Origin: Hymenobacter sp. BRD67
GTDB lineage: Bacteria > Bacteroidota > Bacteroidia > Cytophagales > Hymenobacteraceae
Direction: 5' to 3'
Length of the DNA: 64,000 nucleotides
Assembly: GCF_013256425.1 (NCBI RefSeq)
Contig: NZ_CP053904.1
Span: 2,542,001-2,606,000 of the forward strand
Below the pieces are notes generated by a model. It searched no databases, was not told the origin of the DNA, and was given only the letters and a program-made list of their open reading frames with translations. The position numbers and the translations under genes were made by a program. Of the stretch, positions 1 through 9,233 are shown piece after piece; position 1 is the first letter of the stretch, and each line of letters opens with the position of its first letter.

Positions 1-577
1 ACGGCCATGTGGCCCAGGCCGCCGAGGCCCATTACGGCTACGCGGTGGCCGGGGCCTACTTTCCACTGGCGCAGGGCGAGTAGGTGGTGATGCCAGCGCA
101 CAGCAGCGGGGCCACGCGAGCCAGGTCGAGCTTCTCGCTCACCTTGAGCGTGTATTTCTCATCCACCACAATCTGCTGCGAGTAGCCGCCGTAGGTGGGC
201 TGGCCGGTGCCGATTTCGCGGCTGTTGTAGGTGCCTACCATCCCGGTGGTTTCGCAGTACTGCTCCAGACCCTCTTTGCACGACGAGCACTCGCGGCACG
301 AATCGACCATGCAGCCTACCCCGGCCAGGTCGCCTACTTTGAAGCCTTTAACGTGGCTGCCCACGGCCGATACGCGGCCCACGATTTCGTGGCCGGGTAC
401 CATGGGGAAGATTGAGCCGCCCCATTCGTCGCGAATCTGGTGCAGGTCGGAGTGGCACACGCCGCAGAACAGAATGTCAATCTGCACATCGTGCGCACCC
501 GGCGCGCGGCGCTCCAGGGTAAAGGGTTCGAGCGGAATGTTAGCGGCGGGAGCCGCGTAGGCTTTGGTAGCAGACAT
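1..577 (-). CDS. Zinc-dependent alcohol dehydrogenase, CAD/YahK-like (3' end outside window; frameshift)
   Basis: Medium-chain zinc alcohol dehydrogenase that would oxidise alcohols or reduce aldehydes with NAD(P)H in the cytosol. Visible are the catalytic zinc segment ([15 protein letters not shown]), GHEIVG, and the structural zinc lobe with four Cys ([15 protein letters not shown]). [11 protein letters not shown] leads into the nucleotide-binding domain, as in the YahK/cinnamyl alcohol dehydrogenase group. The ATG at 577 (MSATKAYAA) is preferred over an upstream in-frame start that adds 19 unrelated residues. The frame breaks at a GGG run at 74-76; restoring one base continues as [24 protein letters not shown] to the window edge, so this is probably a sequencing error. 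The gene runs off the left edge. Family assignment is solid; substrate unknown. Confidence 0.85.
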
Positions 578-630
578 GGTAGCAAAGAATAAATACTGAA
601 TAGACAGCTGCCATGGGCAGCTTGTTCGGC

Positions 631-1296
631 TCAACTACCAGCGGCAGCCTTTGTTTGCGGCCGGGCCAGGGCTTCGGTCACGAGGCGGCGCATGCGCAGC
701 AGCGACTCGTGGGCAAAGCGGCGCTGTAGCATCCGGCCAAACAGCTTGAAGCCCAGCCAGTAAAAGGGGTTCCGAATCTGACCCGGCTGCGACATGGCAT
801 GTATGCGAAATTTTACTGCGCCGGATGCCAGGTTTTTGTGAATGGAAAAGTTAATCTGACCTTTCTCAAAGTGCCCTTCGAGGGTGCGGTAGCCGTAGCC
901 CCACACCCGCTCCGGGCCATCGGGACTAGGCTGCGCGGGCTGGTCGAGCACATCGACAATGCGCACCCCGAAGTAAAAGTTAAAAACCAGAAAGTGCGCG
1001 CGCAGCACCATAATACGCTTTTCGAGCGGCTGACTGGGGTCGAAATAGCCGGTGATGAGGTTGGGCGGCGGGAAGGTGTAGCGCCGCAGCACCTCCTGGG
1101 CCGCGGCAAACGAGCCCGCGGCCAGGGGCGGCCCCGGCGGCTCGGCCGGCAGGTCGGTCACGTAGTCGTCGAGCCGCCAGCCGGTGGCCGAGGTGTACTC
1201 GTACTGGCTTTCGTAGTCGTAGTTGACCCGCGCTTTGGCGTAGGCTTCGAGTTGGGCGCGGTACTGCTCCCAGGCGGGCGGATTGACAGAATTCAA
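631..1296 (-). CDS. DUF1990 (UPF0548) family protein
   Basis: Protein of 221 residues with the DUF1990 layout: an N-terminal segment, then [17 protein letters not shown], a beta-rich stretch, and a C-terminal [16 protein letters not shown] helix. The family function is not established. The start is TTG at 1296; no better ATG is seen upstream. No signal peptide or clear membrane helix. The next gene upstream on the same strand (1376-1956) shares the TLEGH-x-E-x-G core, so the two form a tandem pair, probably co-transcribed with about 80 bp between them. Confidence 0.6.
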   Translation of the reverse strand: MNSVNPPAWEQYRAQLEAYAKARVNYDYESQYEYTSATGWRLDDYVTDLPAEPPGPPLAAGSFAAAQEVLRRYTFPPPNLITGYFDPSQPLEKRIMVLRAHFLVFNFYFGVRIVDVLDQPAQPSPDGPERVWGYGYRTLEGHFEKGQINFSIHKNLASGAVKFRIHAMSQPGQIRNPFYWLGFKLFGRMLQRRFAHESLLRMRRLVTEALARPQTKAAAGS

Positions 1297-1375
1297 GGCT
1301 TGAATAAGTTTTTACAGTACAGCAAATGGGCTTTGACCGGTAGGGTTAGGCCAGTCTATAAAGGCGTGCGCCGGA

Positions 1376-1956
1376 CTACGAGGCGGCTTGTTGCTCCGTC
1401 GTGCCATCTTTCGCGTGGCGGGTAGTTTCGACTACTACCGGGCCGAGTGCCTGGCCGCCGCTGGCGGCGGCTACCCGCTCGCAAAACTCAACCCAGGTAG
1501 CCTCCTGCACCAGTTTGCCGCCCCCAATCGTATCGTAGGCAAAGGCGACCAGCCCATCGCGCGAGCGGGCCAGCGAATGAATCTCGAAGCGCAGCGCGTC
1601 GGCCCGCCCGTCCAGCTGGTGCACCTCAAACCGGATACGACCGGCCTCGGGGTGGCCTTCGAGGGTAATAAACTCGAAGAAAGTAGGCCCGGTAGCGGTT
1701 ACGCGGACGCTGCCATTCCAGGGGCCCAGAATTTTGATATGAAACTCATCGCCCACGCTGAGTGAGCCTTCGGTGCCGCGCGTGCGCTTGAAATCGGCCA
1801 GCAGGCCGGGCGAAAACCGGGGCAAATGGGTCTGCACCTCGGCCATGAGCTGCACGGGCGTGAGGTGCGGCCGCACCACATCGACGTAGTAGCGGCGCTC
1901 CAGCTGGGGCCGGAGCCCTGGGCGGCAGGCTGTTCGGAAGAAGGCTGATTGGCCAT
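1376..1956 (-). CDS. DUF1990-like protein, second copy (frameshift)
   Basis: About 193 residues when one base is restored. The start is ATG 1956 (MANQPSSEQPAAQG). The frame then breaks in a G run at 1906-1909 and resumes as LERRYYVDVVRPHLTP. The core TLEGHPEAGRIRFEVHQL and FEIHSLARS matches the neighbouring DUF1990 protein ([17 protein letters not shown] and FRIHAMSQ), so they are probably diverged paralogues. The deletion sits in a C homopolymer of the coding strand like the other breaks in this window, so I do not call it a pseudogene. Function unknown. The gene is divergent from endonuclease V. Confidence 0.55.
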
Positions 1957-2077
1957 ACTGGGCAGAATTTCGTTTAACTAGGTTTACTCGCCGTGTTACG
2001 CAAGGCACCGCGCAGTGTTCGCAGGCGCAAGCAGGCGGGCCTGCTTCCCGGTCGTAACGCCTAACCTTACTTAAGAA

Positions 2078-2767
2078 GTGGCCTATTTTCGCCGCCCCGG
2101 CCCCCCGCCAGACCCCGCCCTGGTGCGCACCCTCACCGAGCAGCAGCACGCGCTGCGCCAGCGCGTACGCGCCGAGCCGCTGGCCCACGAGCCAAGCCTG
2201 ATTGCCGGCTGCGACTCGTCGTTTCCCACGCCCGATACCATTTTGTCGGTATTTGTGGTGCTGCGATTTCCGTCGCTGGAGCTGGTGGAGAAAGTGTACA
2301 GCTATGGCCCGGTAGATATGCCCTACGTGCCGGGCTTTCTGTCGTTCCGCGAAGCGCCCAACGTTATCCAGGCCTTTGCCAAGCTTACGCACAAGCCCGA
2401 CGTTATCATGGTCGATGGCCACGGGATTGCCCACCCGCGCCGGGTAGGCATTGCCGCGCACCTCGGCGTGCTACTCGATATGCCCACCTTTGGCGTAGCC
2501 AAGCAGAAGCTTACGGGCACTTTCCAGGAGCCCGGCCCGGAGAAAGGCAGCATCACACCCCTTACCGATGCCAAAACGGGGGAGCTGATTGGCCAGGTTA
2601 TTCGCAGCAAAGACAAGATTCTGCCACTGTTTGTGAGCCCCGGCCACCGCTGCGACCAGGCCACCGCCACGCGCCTCACGCTGGCCTGCCTGCGCGGCTA
2701 CAAGCTGCCCGAACCCACCCGCCTGGCCGACCACTGGGCCGAGGAGTTTAAGCGGGAAGTACGCTGA
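2078..2767 (+). CDS. nfi: Endonuclease V (deoxyinosine 3' endonuclease)
   Basis: Repair nuclease that nicks DNA (or RNA) at the second phosphodiester bond 3' of inosine. The 229 residues carry the family blocks in order: AGCDSSF with the first catalytic Asp, YVPGFLSFRE, the VDGHGIAHPRRVGIAAHLG active-site block, and a late Lys/His block ending FVSPGHRCD. Length is normal. The start is GTG at 2078, directly at the family N-terminus; no in-frame ATG exists before the conserved region. It is divergent from the DUF1990 pair and stands alone. High confidence. Confidence 0.93.
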   Translation: MAYFRRPGPPPDPALVRTLTEQQHALRQRVRAEPLAHEPSLIAGCDSSFPTPDTILSVFVVLRFPSLELVEKVYSYGPVDMPYVPGFLSFREAPNVIQAFAKLTHKPDVIMVDGHGIAHPRRVGIAAHLGVLLDMPTFGVAKQKLTGTFQEPGPEKGSITPLTDAKTGELIGQVIRSKDKILPLFVSPGHRCDQATATRLTLACLRGYKLPEPTRLADHWAEEFKREVR

Positions 2768-2873
2768 GTGCCCGAGCCCGGCCCCGGCCAGGGGTGGCGA
2801 AAACCAATCAGCCCGTAGCTTTACTATAAGCCGGGGCAGTTGGCGCAACGGTGCAAAATATAGTACTTACCAT

Positions 2874-5572
2874 ATGTTTAACCGCAGTGCGCTTGCCCTG
2901 GCACTCAGCCTGTGGCTGCTGGTGCTCGGCGCGGAGCCGGCGGCCGGGCAAACCATCCCCTACCCTGGACCGCGCACCTGTGCTACTCAGCCGGCCGACG
3001 ACTGGCAGCAGGCTCAGCTGCAGCGGCACTTGCCGGGCTACCGCACGGCCAAGCTGGCGACCCCGGCCCGGCTACCCCAGCGCACCACCGCTATCACTTA
3101 TACGCTGCCCGTGGTAGTGCACATCATTCATAATGGTGAGGCGGTAGGCACGGGCAGCAACATCAGCCAGGCGCAGGTGCAGTCGCAGCTCGATGTGCTG
3201 AACGAGGACTACCGCAACCGCAATGCCAACGGGCCCTGGTGCCGGCCCCCTTTCAGCCGCTGCGCGCCGATGCGCAGTTTCAGTTTGTGCTGGCCCCGCG
3301 CGACCCCAACGGCAACCCGCTGCCCGAGCCGGGTATCGACCGCATCGACCGCTCGGCCTGGGGCTTCGACGCGCCGCCCTACGAGCAGGGCTACATCGAC
3401 AGCATAATAAAGCCGGGCACCGACTGGAACCCCGACCAGTACGTGAATATCTGGGTGTTGCAGCTGGGTGGCAATGTGCTGGGCTATGCCCAATACCCGG
3501 ACAACACGGCCGGCCTGGGCGGCCTGAGCCCGCTGGGCGGGGCACCGGCGACCGACGGGGTAGTTATTCTGTACTCGGCTTTCGGGCGGGTGGGCACCTT
3601 GCTTACTAACTACGACCAGGGCCGCACGCTCACCCACGAGCTGGGCCACTGGCTGGGTTTGCGCCACATCTGGGGCGATGCCGTTTGCGGCGACGACTAC
3701 TGCGCCGATACGCCCCCGCAGGATGGGCCTAACCTGGGATGCCCCGCCTTTCCGCACCTGAGCGTAAACTGCCCGAACGGGCCTTCGGGCGACATGTTCA
3801 TGAACTTTCTGGACTATTCGCCCGATGCCTGCATGGAGCTTTTTTCGGCCGACCAGAAAAGCCGGATGCAGGCTGTGATGGCTGCGAGCACCCCGCGCCG
3901 GGCCGTGCTGCTGACCTCGCCCGCCCTTTGCACCGGCACCCCCGTGGCTGCTACTGCCAGCAGCGGCCCGGTATGCGCGGGTAGCAGCGCCCAGCTTACT
4001 GCTACCGGCCCGGCGGGGGCCAGCTACGACTGGACGGGCCCCAATGGCTTCAGCAGCACCCTGCAAAACCCGGTGCTGCCGGCCGTAACGGCCGCGCAGG
4101 CGGGCATTTATACCGTGCACGTAGCCGTAACGACCGGGGCTTGTCCCACCACCGCCAGCACCACGCTCGTAGTCAACCCGAGCCCACCCACCCCGCTGCT
4201 AGCGACTTCTACCACTGCTTTTTGCCCCAGCGCCAGCGCTAGTGTTACGCTCAGCGTTACCAACCCGTTGCCGGGCGGCGAGTATAGCTGGAGCGTAGTT
4301 AGCGGCGACGGCCTGCCCGCCGGCGCCACCACGCCCTCAATCGGGGTAACTCCTACTCAATCTTCCACTTACCTGCTTACGGTGGCCTTGCCCGGCTCGG
4401 GCTGCGCGGCCTCGGCCACGGTAAGTGTTCAGGTGCTGACGCCCATCTGGAGCGGCGCGGCCGGTACCGGCAGCTGGTTCGACGCCGCCAACTGGACGGG
4501 CTGCGTGCCCAGCCGCAGCACCGATGCCCTTATTCCGGCCGGCCTCAGCACGCCCTACCCGACCATTAGCGGCGGCACGGCCGAGGTGCGGACGCTCACC
4601 CAGCAGGGGCCTCTTACGCTAACTGGCGGCGAGCTGGATTTATATGGAGATTACACCGGCACCGGTCCGCTAAGCCAGACCGGCGGCACTGTGGCCACGC
4701 GCGGCGACGGCCCGCAAAGCCTGCGCAGCCTCACCTATCAAACCCTGGCCATCGGCGGTACCGGCACTAAAACTATCGGCGCGGCAACAATTACCCAGGC
4801 CCTGGCCATGAGCGGGGCGCTCCTGAACACCGGAACGGCGGTGCTGACTATGGCCCCGACCGCCATTCTCAGCGAAACCGATGCCAGCTACGTGCTGGGC
4901 CAGGTGCAAACCACGCACGTGGTAGGTACCACGCCCGATAGCTTTGGTAATCTGGGCCTGACCCTGACGGCGGCCGTGGCCCCCGGCAGCACCACCCTGC
5001 GGCGCACTACCGGCCAGCCGCTGAGCGTTGGCCGTGGCCAAAGCATCAGCCGCTACTACGACGTGGCGGCCGCCGTAAGCCGCGGCCTGCAAGGAGCCAC
5101 CCTCACGCACTACTACCTGCCCCACGAGCTGAATAATCTGGCTGAAAGTCAGCTGGTATTGGTTAAGTCACCGGATGCGGGCAGTACCTGGAGCAGCGAG
5201 GGCGCCACCCAACGCGACGCCACGGCCCGGGCTGTAAGCCGCCGCTACGTGGCCGACCTGAACGGCCGCTGGACGCTGGCGGCCGGCCCCGACGCTTCGC
5301 CAGCCGCCACTGCCTACGCCATCAACGCCTTTCCAGTACCATTTTCGGCCGATGGGCTATCGTTTCAGGTGACCACGCCCACGGCCGGCCCGCTGGCCGT
5401 GCAGCTCTACGACGTGCTGGGCCGCGTTATCTATTCGCACGACGTGGCCACGGTTGAGGTTGGCACGAGCATCGTAAATCTGCCCGGCTCGGGCTCGCTG
5501 CGCCCCGGCAAGTATATCCTGGTAGTGCGCCAGGCCGGTCAGCAAGTCCGCCTGAATGTGGAGCGGGAATAA
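2874..5572 (+). CDS. Secreted M43 (pappalysin-like) metalloprotease with T9SS sorting domain (frameshift)
   Basis: About 899 residues after one frame correction. It has an N-terminal signal peptide ending near AAGQ, a propeptide-like region with LPVVVHIIHN, then a zinc protease domain with HELGHWLGLRH (HExxHxxGxxH) near nt 3634-3668 and a downstream MNFLDYSPDACMELFS Met-turn region typical of M43. Ig/PKD-like beta domains follow. The C-terminus (FPVPFSADGLSF to the end) is a type A T9SS sorting domain, so the enzyme is probably exported and surface-attached or released. The frame changes near the GG at 3238-3239: adding one G turns WCRPPF into WVPAPFQPLRADAQ. That is probably an assembly error. 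Substrate unknown. Confidence 0.85.
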
Positions 5573-5597
5573 GCAGCCAGCTTTTCTTTTCAGCTCA

Positions 5598-6487
5598 TCA
5601 CCCCCAGGCTTGCTTCAAGGTAGTCAGCGACTCGCTGGCGGCGGGGGGCAAACCCAACAGCCGCGCCACGGCCCGGTATACCACGGCCGGACCGGCCGCA
5701 CTGCTCAGCCAGGCCGCATCGGGCGCGGCCTGGGTCGATTTGCTGAGCTTCTGGCCTATTGGGTCGGTGAGCAGTGCATGGTGGCAAAAACGCAGGCGCG
5801 GCGCGCTGAAAGCCCTGGTTTCGGGGAGCTGCGCGGCCAGCCAGAGCTGCGCCGCCGTGCTGGGCAGCAGGTCGAGTCCGCGCACGATAACCGTGGTTCC
5901 GAGTCGTAAGTCATCGACCACCGAGGCCAGCTGGTAGGCCGCCACGCCATCTTTTTTCCGGATGATAAAATCGGGCATCTCGGCCCACAGCGGCACCTGC
6001 ACCGCCCCGCGGCTGCCATCGGCAAAGCAGATGGTAGTGCCCGCGGGCACCCTGGCCCGCCAGGCCGCGCCAGGCGTGGCCAGCGGCACTACCTCAGCTG
6101 CCGCGCCGCTGGTGCGCGAGCGCGAGCTGCCATAAACAAGACCGGGCCGCAGGGCCAGCCGCCGCAACACCTGGTTGTAGGCGGGCAACTGCAGCAGCTG
6201 CGAGTGGTGCCGCAAAAAATCGTCGGGCCACTGGGGCCGTGGTCGTAATCGAGCCCCAGCCACTCTATTGTTTTGAATATATTATCCAGATAAGCCCGCC
6301 GCAGCCGGGCCCGGTCCAGGTCATCGATGCGCAGGTGCAGCGTGCCGCCGGCCCGGCGCACCAGCAGCCAGGTAAGCACGAAGTTCACCGCGTTGCCCAG
6401 GTGCAGGTAGCCGCTGGGCGTAGGCGCCAGCCGGCCCACTACCGCGCTTTTCGTTGGTTGCTGTTCGTTCTTCGCTTGTTCAAACAT
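5598..6487 (-). CDS. Glutamyl-tRNA synthetase-like protein, GluQRS type (frameshift)
   Basis: About 296 residues, the size of stand-alone GluQRS, which attaches glutamate to queuosine-34 of tRNA-Asp. It has a class I HIGH-like motif (PTPSGYLHLGNAVNF), the RIDDLDRAR block and a KLSKS signature, and lacks an anticodon-binding domain. Where GluQRS usually has a Cys-x-Cys zinc knuckle, this protein reads YGSSRSRT, so the zinc site appears lost. One base is missing in the G run at 6233-6236; restoring it joins LGLDYDHGP to QWPDDFLRHHSQ. It is the last gene of the selU-VOC-selD group, 48 bp after selD, which supports a tRNA role. The exact substrate is an inference. Confidence 0.75.
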
Positions 6488-6535
6488 GGTCAGGCAAGAA
6501 AAACTGCCTACGAAAAATAAGCGGCGCCAAACGCG

Positions 6536-7606
6536 CTACGCTACCACAATCCACGGCGCACCCGCGGCGTGTGGGCGTAGCTCGCCGAAGCTTTCGAGCG
6601 CCAGCCCGTGCCGGGCAAATATAGCTTTAGCTGCATCTTCGGCTGCGCCGGGCTCTACGCACACCAGCAGGCCGCCCGACGTCTGGGGGTCGCAGAGGTA
6701 GAATTTTTGCTCATCGGTGAGCGCGCCACCATTGTGCGCCACTTTGTGGCCGTAGCTCTCAAAGTTGCGAATGGTGCCGCCCGGCACCGCGCCCTGCAGC
6801 AGGTAGCGCTCGGCCTGGGCCAGGCGCGGCACATGGAAGTAGTTGATGGCAGCCTGCACGCCGCTGCCTTCGCACACCTCGACCAGGTGGCCCAGCAGGC
6901 CAAAGCCGGTGATATCCGTCATGGCCCGCACGCCGGCAAGCTCACCCAGCTCGGCCCCGATTTTATTGAGCTGCCGCATCTGGGCTGGGGCCACGTCGGC
7001 ATCTTCGAGGCTGAGAATACCGCGCTTCTGGGCTGTGGTAAGAATGCCCACGCCCAGCGGCTTGGTTAGGTAGAGGCGGCAGCCCACGGTGGCCGTGTCG
7101 TTGCGCTTGAGGTTCTTTTCCTCGACCAGGCCGGTCACCGCCAACCCGAAAATCGGCTCCGGCGAGTCGATGCTGTGGCCGCCGGCCAGCGGAATGCCCG
7201 CCTCGGCACAGATGGCACGGGCACCTTCCGTTACGCGGGCCGCCACTTCGGGCGGCAGCTTATCGATGGGCCAGCCCAGCACCGCGATGGCCAGCAGCGG
7301 CCGCCCGCCCATGGCATACACATCGGAGATGGCGTTGGCCGAGGCGATGCGCCCAAAGTCGAAGGCGTCATCGACGATGGGCATAAAAAAATCGGTGGTG
7401 CTGATGACGCACTGCCCCGCCTGGCCCGGCAGGCGGTACACGGCCGCATCGTCGCGGCTGCCATTGCCCACCAACAGGTTGTCGTAGTTGGGCTGCGGCA
7501 GGCTGCTGTGCAGGATTTTATCGAGCACGCTGGGCGCTATTTTGCAGCCGCAGCCCGCGCCGTGGCTGTACTGGGTCAGGCGAATTTGGTCGAGGTCGGG
7601 GGTCAT
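6536..7606 (-). CDS. selD: Selenide, water dikinase (selenophosphate synthase)
   Basis: Makes selenophosphate from selenide and ATP, the selenium donor for SelU (and for selenocysteine synthesis where present). The N-terminus reads [16 protein letters not shown] with catalytic Cys in the position that is Sec in some relatives, followed by Lys. Further blocks are [44 protein letters not shown] and [11 protein letters not shown] place the start at ATG 7606; a GTG two codons upstream is possible. It lies 56 bp after the VOC gene and upstream of the GluQRS-like gene. No selA, selB or tRNA-Sec is seen in this window, so the local role is probably tRNA selenation. Confidence 0.95.
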   Translation of the reverse strand: MTPDLDQIRLTQYSHGAGCGCKIAPSVLDKILHSSLPQPNYDNLLVGNGSRDDAAVYRLPGQAGQCVISTTDFFMPIVDDAFDFGRIASANAISDVYAMGGRPLLAIAVLGWPIDKLPPEVAARVTEGARAICAEAGIPLAGGHSIDSPEPIFGLAVTGLVEEKNLKRNDTATVGCRLYLTKPLGVGILTTAQKRGILSLEDADVAPAQMRQLNKIGAELGELAGVRAMTDITGFGLLGHLVEVCEGSGVQAAINYFHVPRLAQAERYLLQGAVPGGTIRNFESYGHKVAHNGGALTDEQKFYLCDPQTSGGLLVCVEPGAAEDAAKAIFARHGLALESFGELRPHAAGAPWIVVA

Positions 7607-7662
7607 ATTCACTAGCTAAACTGGCGGTATCTTAATTGAAAAGCTTTGGCCTGATGGTTTAT

Positions 7663-8052
7663 TCAAAGATTCCAGTCTGCTTGCTGAAATACTACTCGGT
7701 AACCATCAGGGTCTTCAAAAGTCAGGCCCTGGCGGTCCCAATACGCATTGTAGGCAGGCATTGGCTGGTAACCTTGTGCCTGCATGCGGGCAACTGCGGC
7801 AGCCCAGGCTGCGTGTTCAGGGAAGTAAAAAACCAGCAGGTTCTCGGGTGTGGGAGCTGGCGGAACGAAGTGGCCATTCTGCCGGGTAAACTCCAGGTGA
7901 TAGGGAGCCAGTGGCTGCCCGACCATCAGGCCGTCAAAACCTTCGTGGTCTCGGAAGCTATACAGTTCCATCAGACCTAATCCATCCACATAAAAGCGAC
8001 GCAACGCCGCTAAGTTGTTGGTGGGCCGCGCTACCCGGAGCTTGGGAATCAT
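7663..8052 (-). CDS. VOC superfamily protein (glyoxalase-like)
   Basis: A single vicinal-oxygen-chelate domain of 129 residues, starting with IPKLRVARPTNNLAALRRFYVDGLGL and ending GLTFEDPDGYRVVFQQ. Such proteins are metal-dependent dimeric lyases, isomerases, dioxygenases or resistance proteins; the substrate cannot be read from the sequence. The ATG at 8052 overlaps the selU stop codon (ATGA), implying translational coupling. selD follows 56 bp later. A link to selenium chemistry rests only on this position. Confidence 0.8.
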   Translation of the reverse strand: MIPKLRVARPTNNLAALRRFYVDGLGLMELYSFRDHEGFDGLMVGQPLAPYHLEFTRQNGHFVPPAPTPENLLVFYFPEHAAWAAAVARMQAQGYQPMPAYNAYWDRQGLTFEDPDGYRVVFQQADWNL

Positions 8053-9065
8053 ACGGTGCGGGGGTTAGCGGCCGCCCGCACCAGCGCCGCATTAACCGCC
8101 ACATCGGCACTATCTGCGGGCACAGTCGTAGCTGGCCGGTCGGTCAGCCCGTAGCCGTAAGTTTTATCATAATACGCCAGCACCAGCTCCACCATGCGGG
8201 GCATATCGCCATCGGCAATGGCGCCGAGGGCCTCCTTGGTTACGAGGCCGCCCAGGCGCTTACGCAGGCGCAGCACGGCCGAGGCCAGCTCGCCGGCATC
8301 GTGGCGGCCGTAGTCGGCGGCGAGGTACTGCACGCGGGCGGCCTGGGGCACGTCGAGCACCACGAGCGGCGCGGCGCGCATCTGCTCAAAAAATGGGGCC
8401 GGAATACCCAGCCCGCCGATGCTGCGGCTTTCATCCTCGACCCAGATGGGCCGGTCGTCGGGCAACTTGGCTAGCGCGGCGGCCAGGTCGTTCTCAAACT
8501 GCTCCTGGGTGGGCTGCGGTGGCTGGCCCAGCGCCCCAAACGAGGAGCCCAGGTGGTTGGCCAGCTTTTCTAAATCCAGTACCGGCTCGCCCTGGGCGGC
8601 CAGCGCGTGCAGCACGGCGGTTTTACCGCTGCCGGTGTAGCCGCCCAGTACCCGCAATTGGCGCGGGCGGGCAAACTCGGCCAGCGCCCAGTGCCGGAAG
8701 TCTTTATAGCCTTTATCTAATAGATTGACCTGAAAGCCGGCCAGCTCCAGCAGCCACAGCACGGCCCCGCTGCGCATGCCGCCGCGCCAGCAGTGCAGGC
8801 GCACTTCCTGGCCGGGGGCCAGTTTTTTGGCCTGCTCCACCAGCGCCCGCATTTTGGGACCGAAGAAGTCGAGGCCCTCCAGCACGGCCTTTTCGGGGCT
8901 CACCTGCTTATAGGTGGTGCCGATGCGGGCGCGCTCCTCATCGGTGAAAAGCGGCAGGCTAAGCGCCCCCGGAATATGCCCCTGCGCATACTCGGCCGGA
9001 GCCCGCACATCGAGAATGGGGCCGGCGGCAGTAGTCAGAAAATCGGTGATGGGGTAGCGGGGCAT
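8049..9065 (-). CDS. mnmH: tRNA 2-selenouridine synthase
   Basis: Also called SelU or YbbB. It replaces sulfur by selenium (through a geranylated intermediate) at wobble uridine 34 of tRNA-Lys, -Glu and -Gln, using selenophosphate from SelD. The N-terminal rhodanese domain has the active-site loop LHCWRGGMRSGA, with one catalytic Cys. The C-terminal half has a P-loop, GGYTGSGKTAVL, and EDESRSIGGLGIP. Its 338 residues are close to family length. ATG at 9065; the stop overlaps the VOC start by 4 nt. First gene of a minus-strand operon that includes selD. Confidence 0.94.
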   Translation of the reverse strand: MPRYPITDFLTTAAGPILDVRAPAEYAQGHIPGALSLPLFTDEERARIGTTYKQVSPEKAVLEGLDFFGPKMRALVEQAKKLAPGQEVRLHCWRGGMRSGAVLWLLELAGFQVNLLDKGYKDFRHWALAEFARPRQLRVLGGYTGSGKTAVLHALAAQGEPVLDLEKLANHLGSSFGALGQPPQPTQEQFENDLAAALAKLPDDRPIWVEDESRSIGGLGIPAPFFEQMRAAPLVVLDVPQAARVQYLAADYGRHDAGELASAVLRLRKRLGGLVTKEALGAIADGDMPRMVELVLAYYDKTYGYGLTDRPATTVPADSADVAVNAALVRAAANPRTV

Positions 9066-9233
9066 GATGGGCAGTTGGGGACACGAAAGTACCGGCTGTG
9101 CCTCCGAAAGTTCGTCATTCGGCCCAACTTCGGGCGGCCGGGTATCGCAGGCTTGCGCGCCTTGCCGTAAGTTTGCAGCTAATTCGCGTTAATCCCGCCG
9201 GGCTTCCGGCCGGCTTACCGTGCGCTTTCGCTA

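Noticed and set aside
3209..4120. 303-codon minus-strand frame
   Set aside because: Shadow of the M43 protease gene; similar shadows at 9333-10253 and 36227-37108 were dropped for the same reason.
6536..7606. Selenocysteine in SelD
   Set aside because: The active-site codon is a plain Cys codon and no in-frame TGA or tRNA-Sec is seen.
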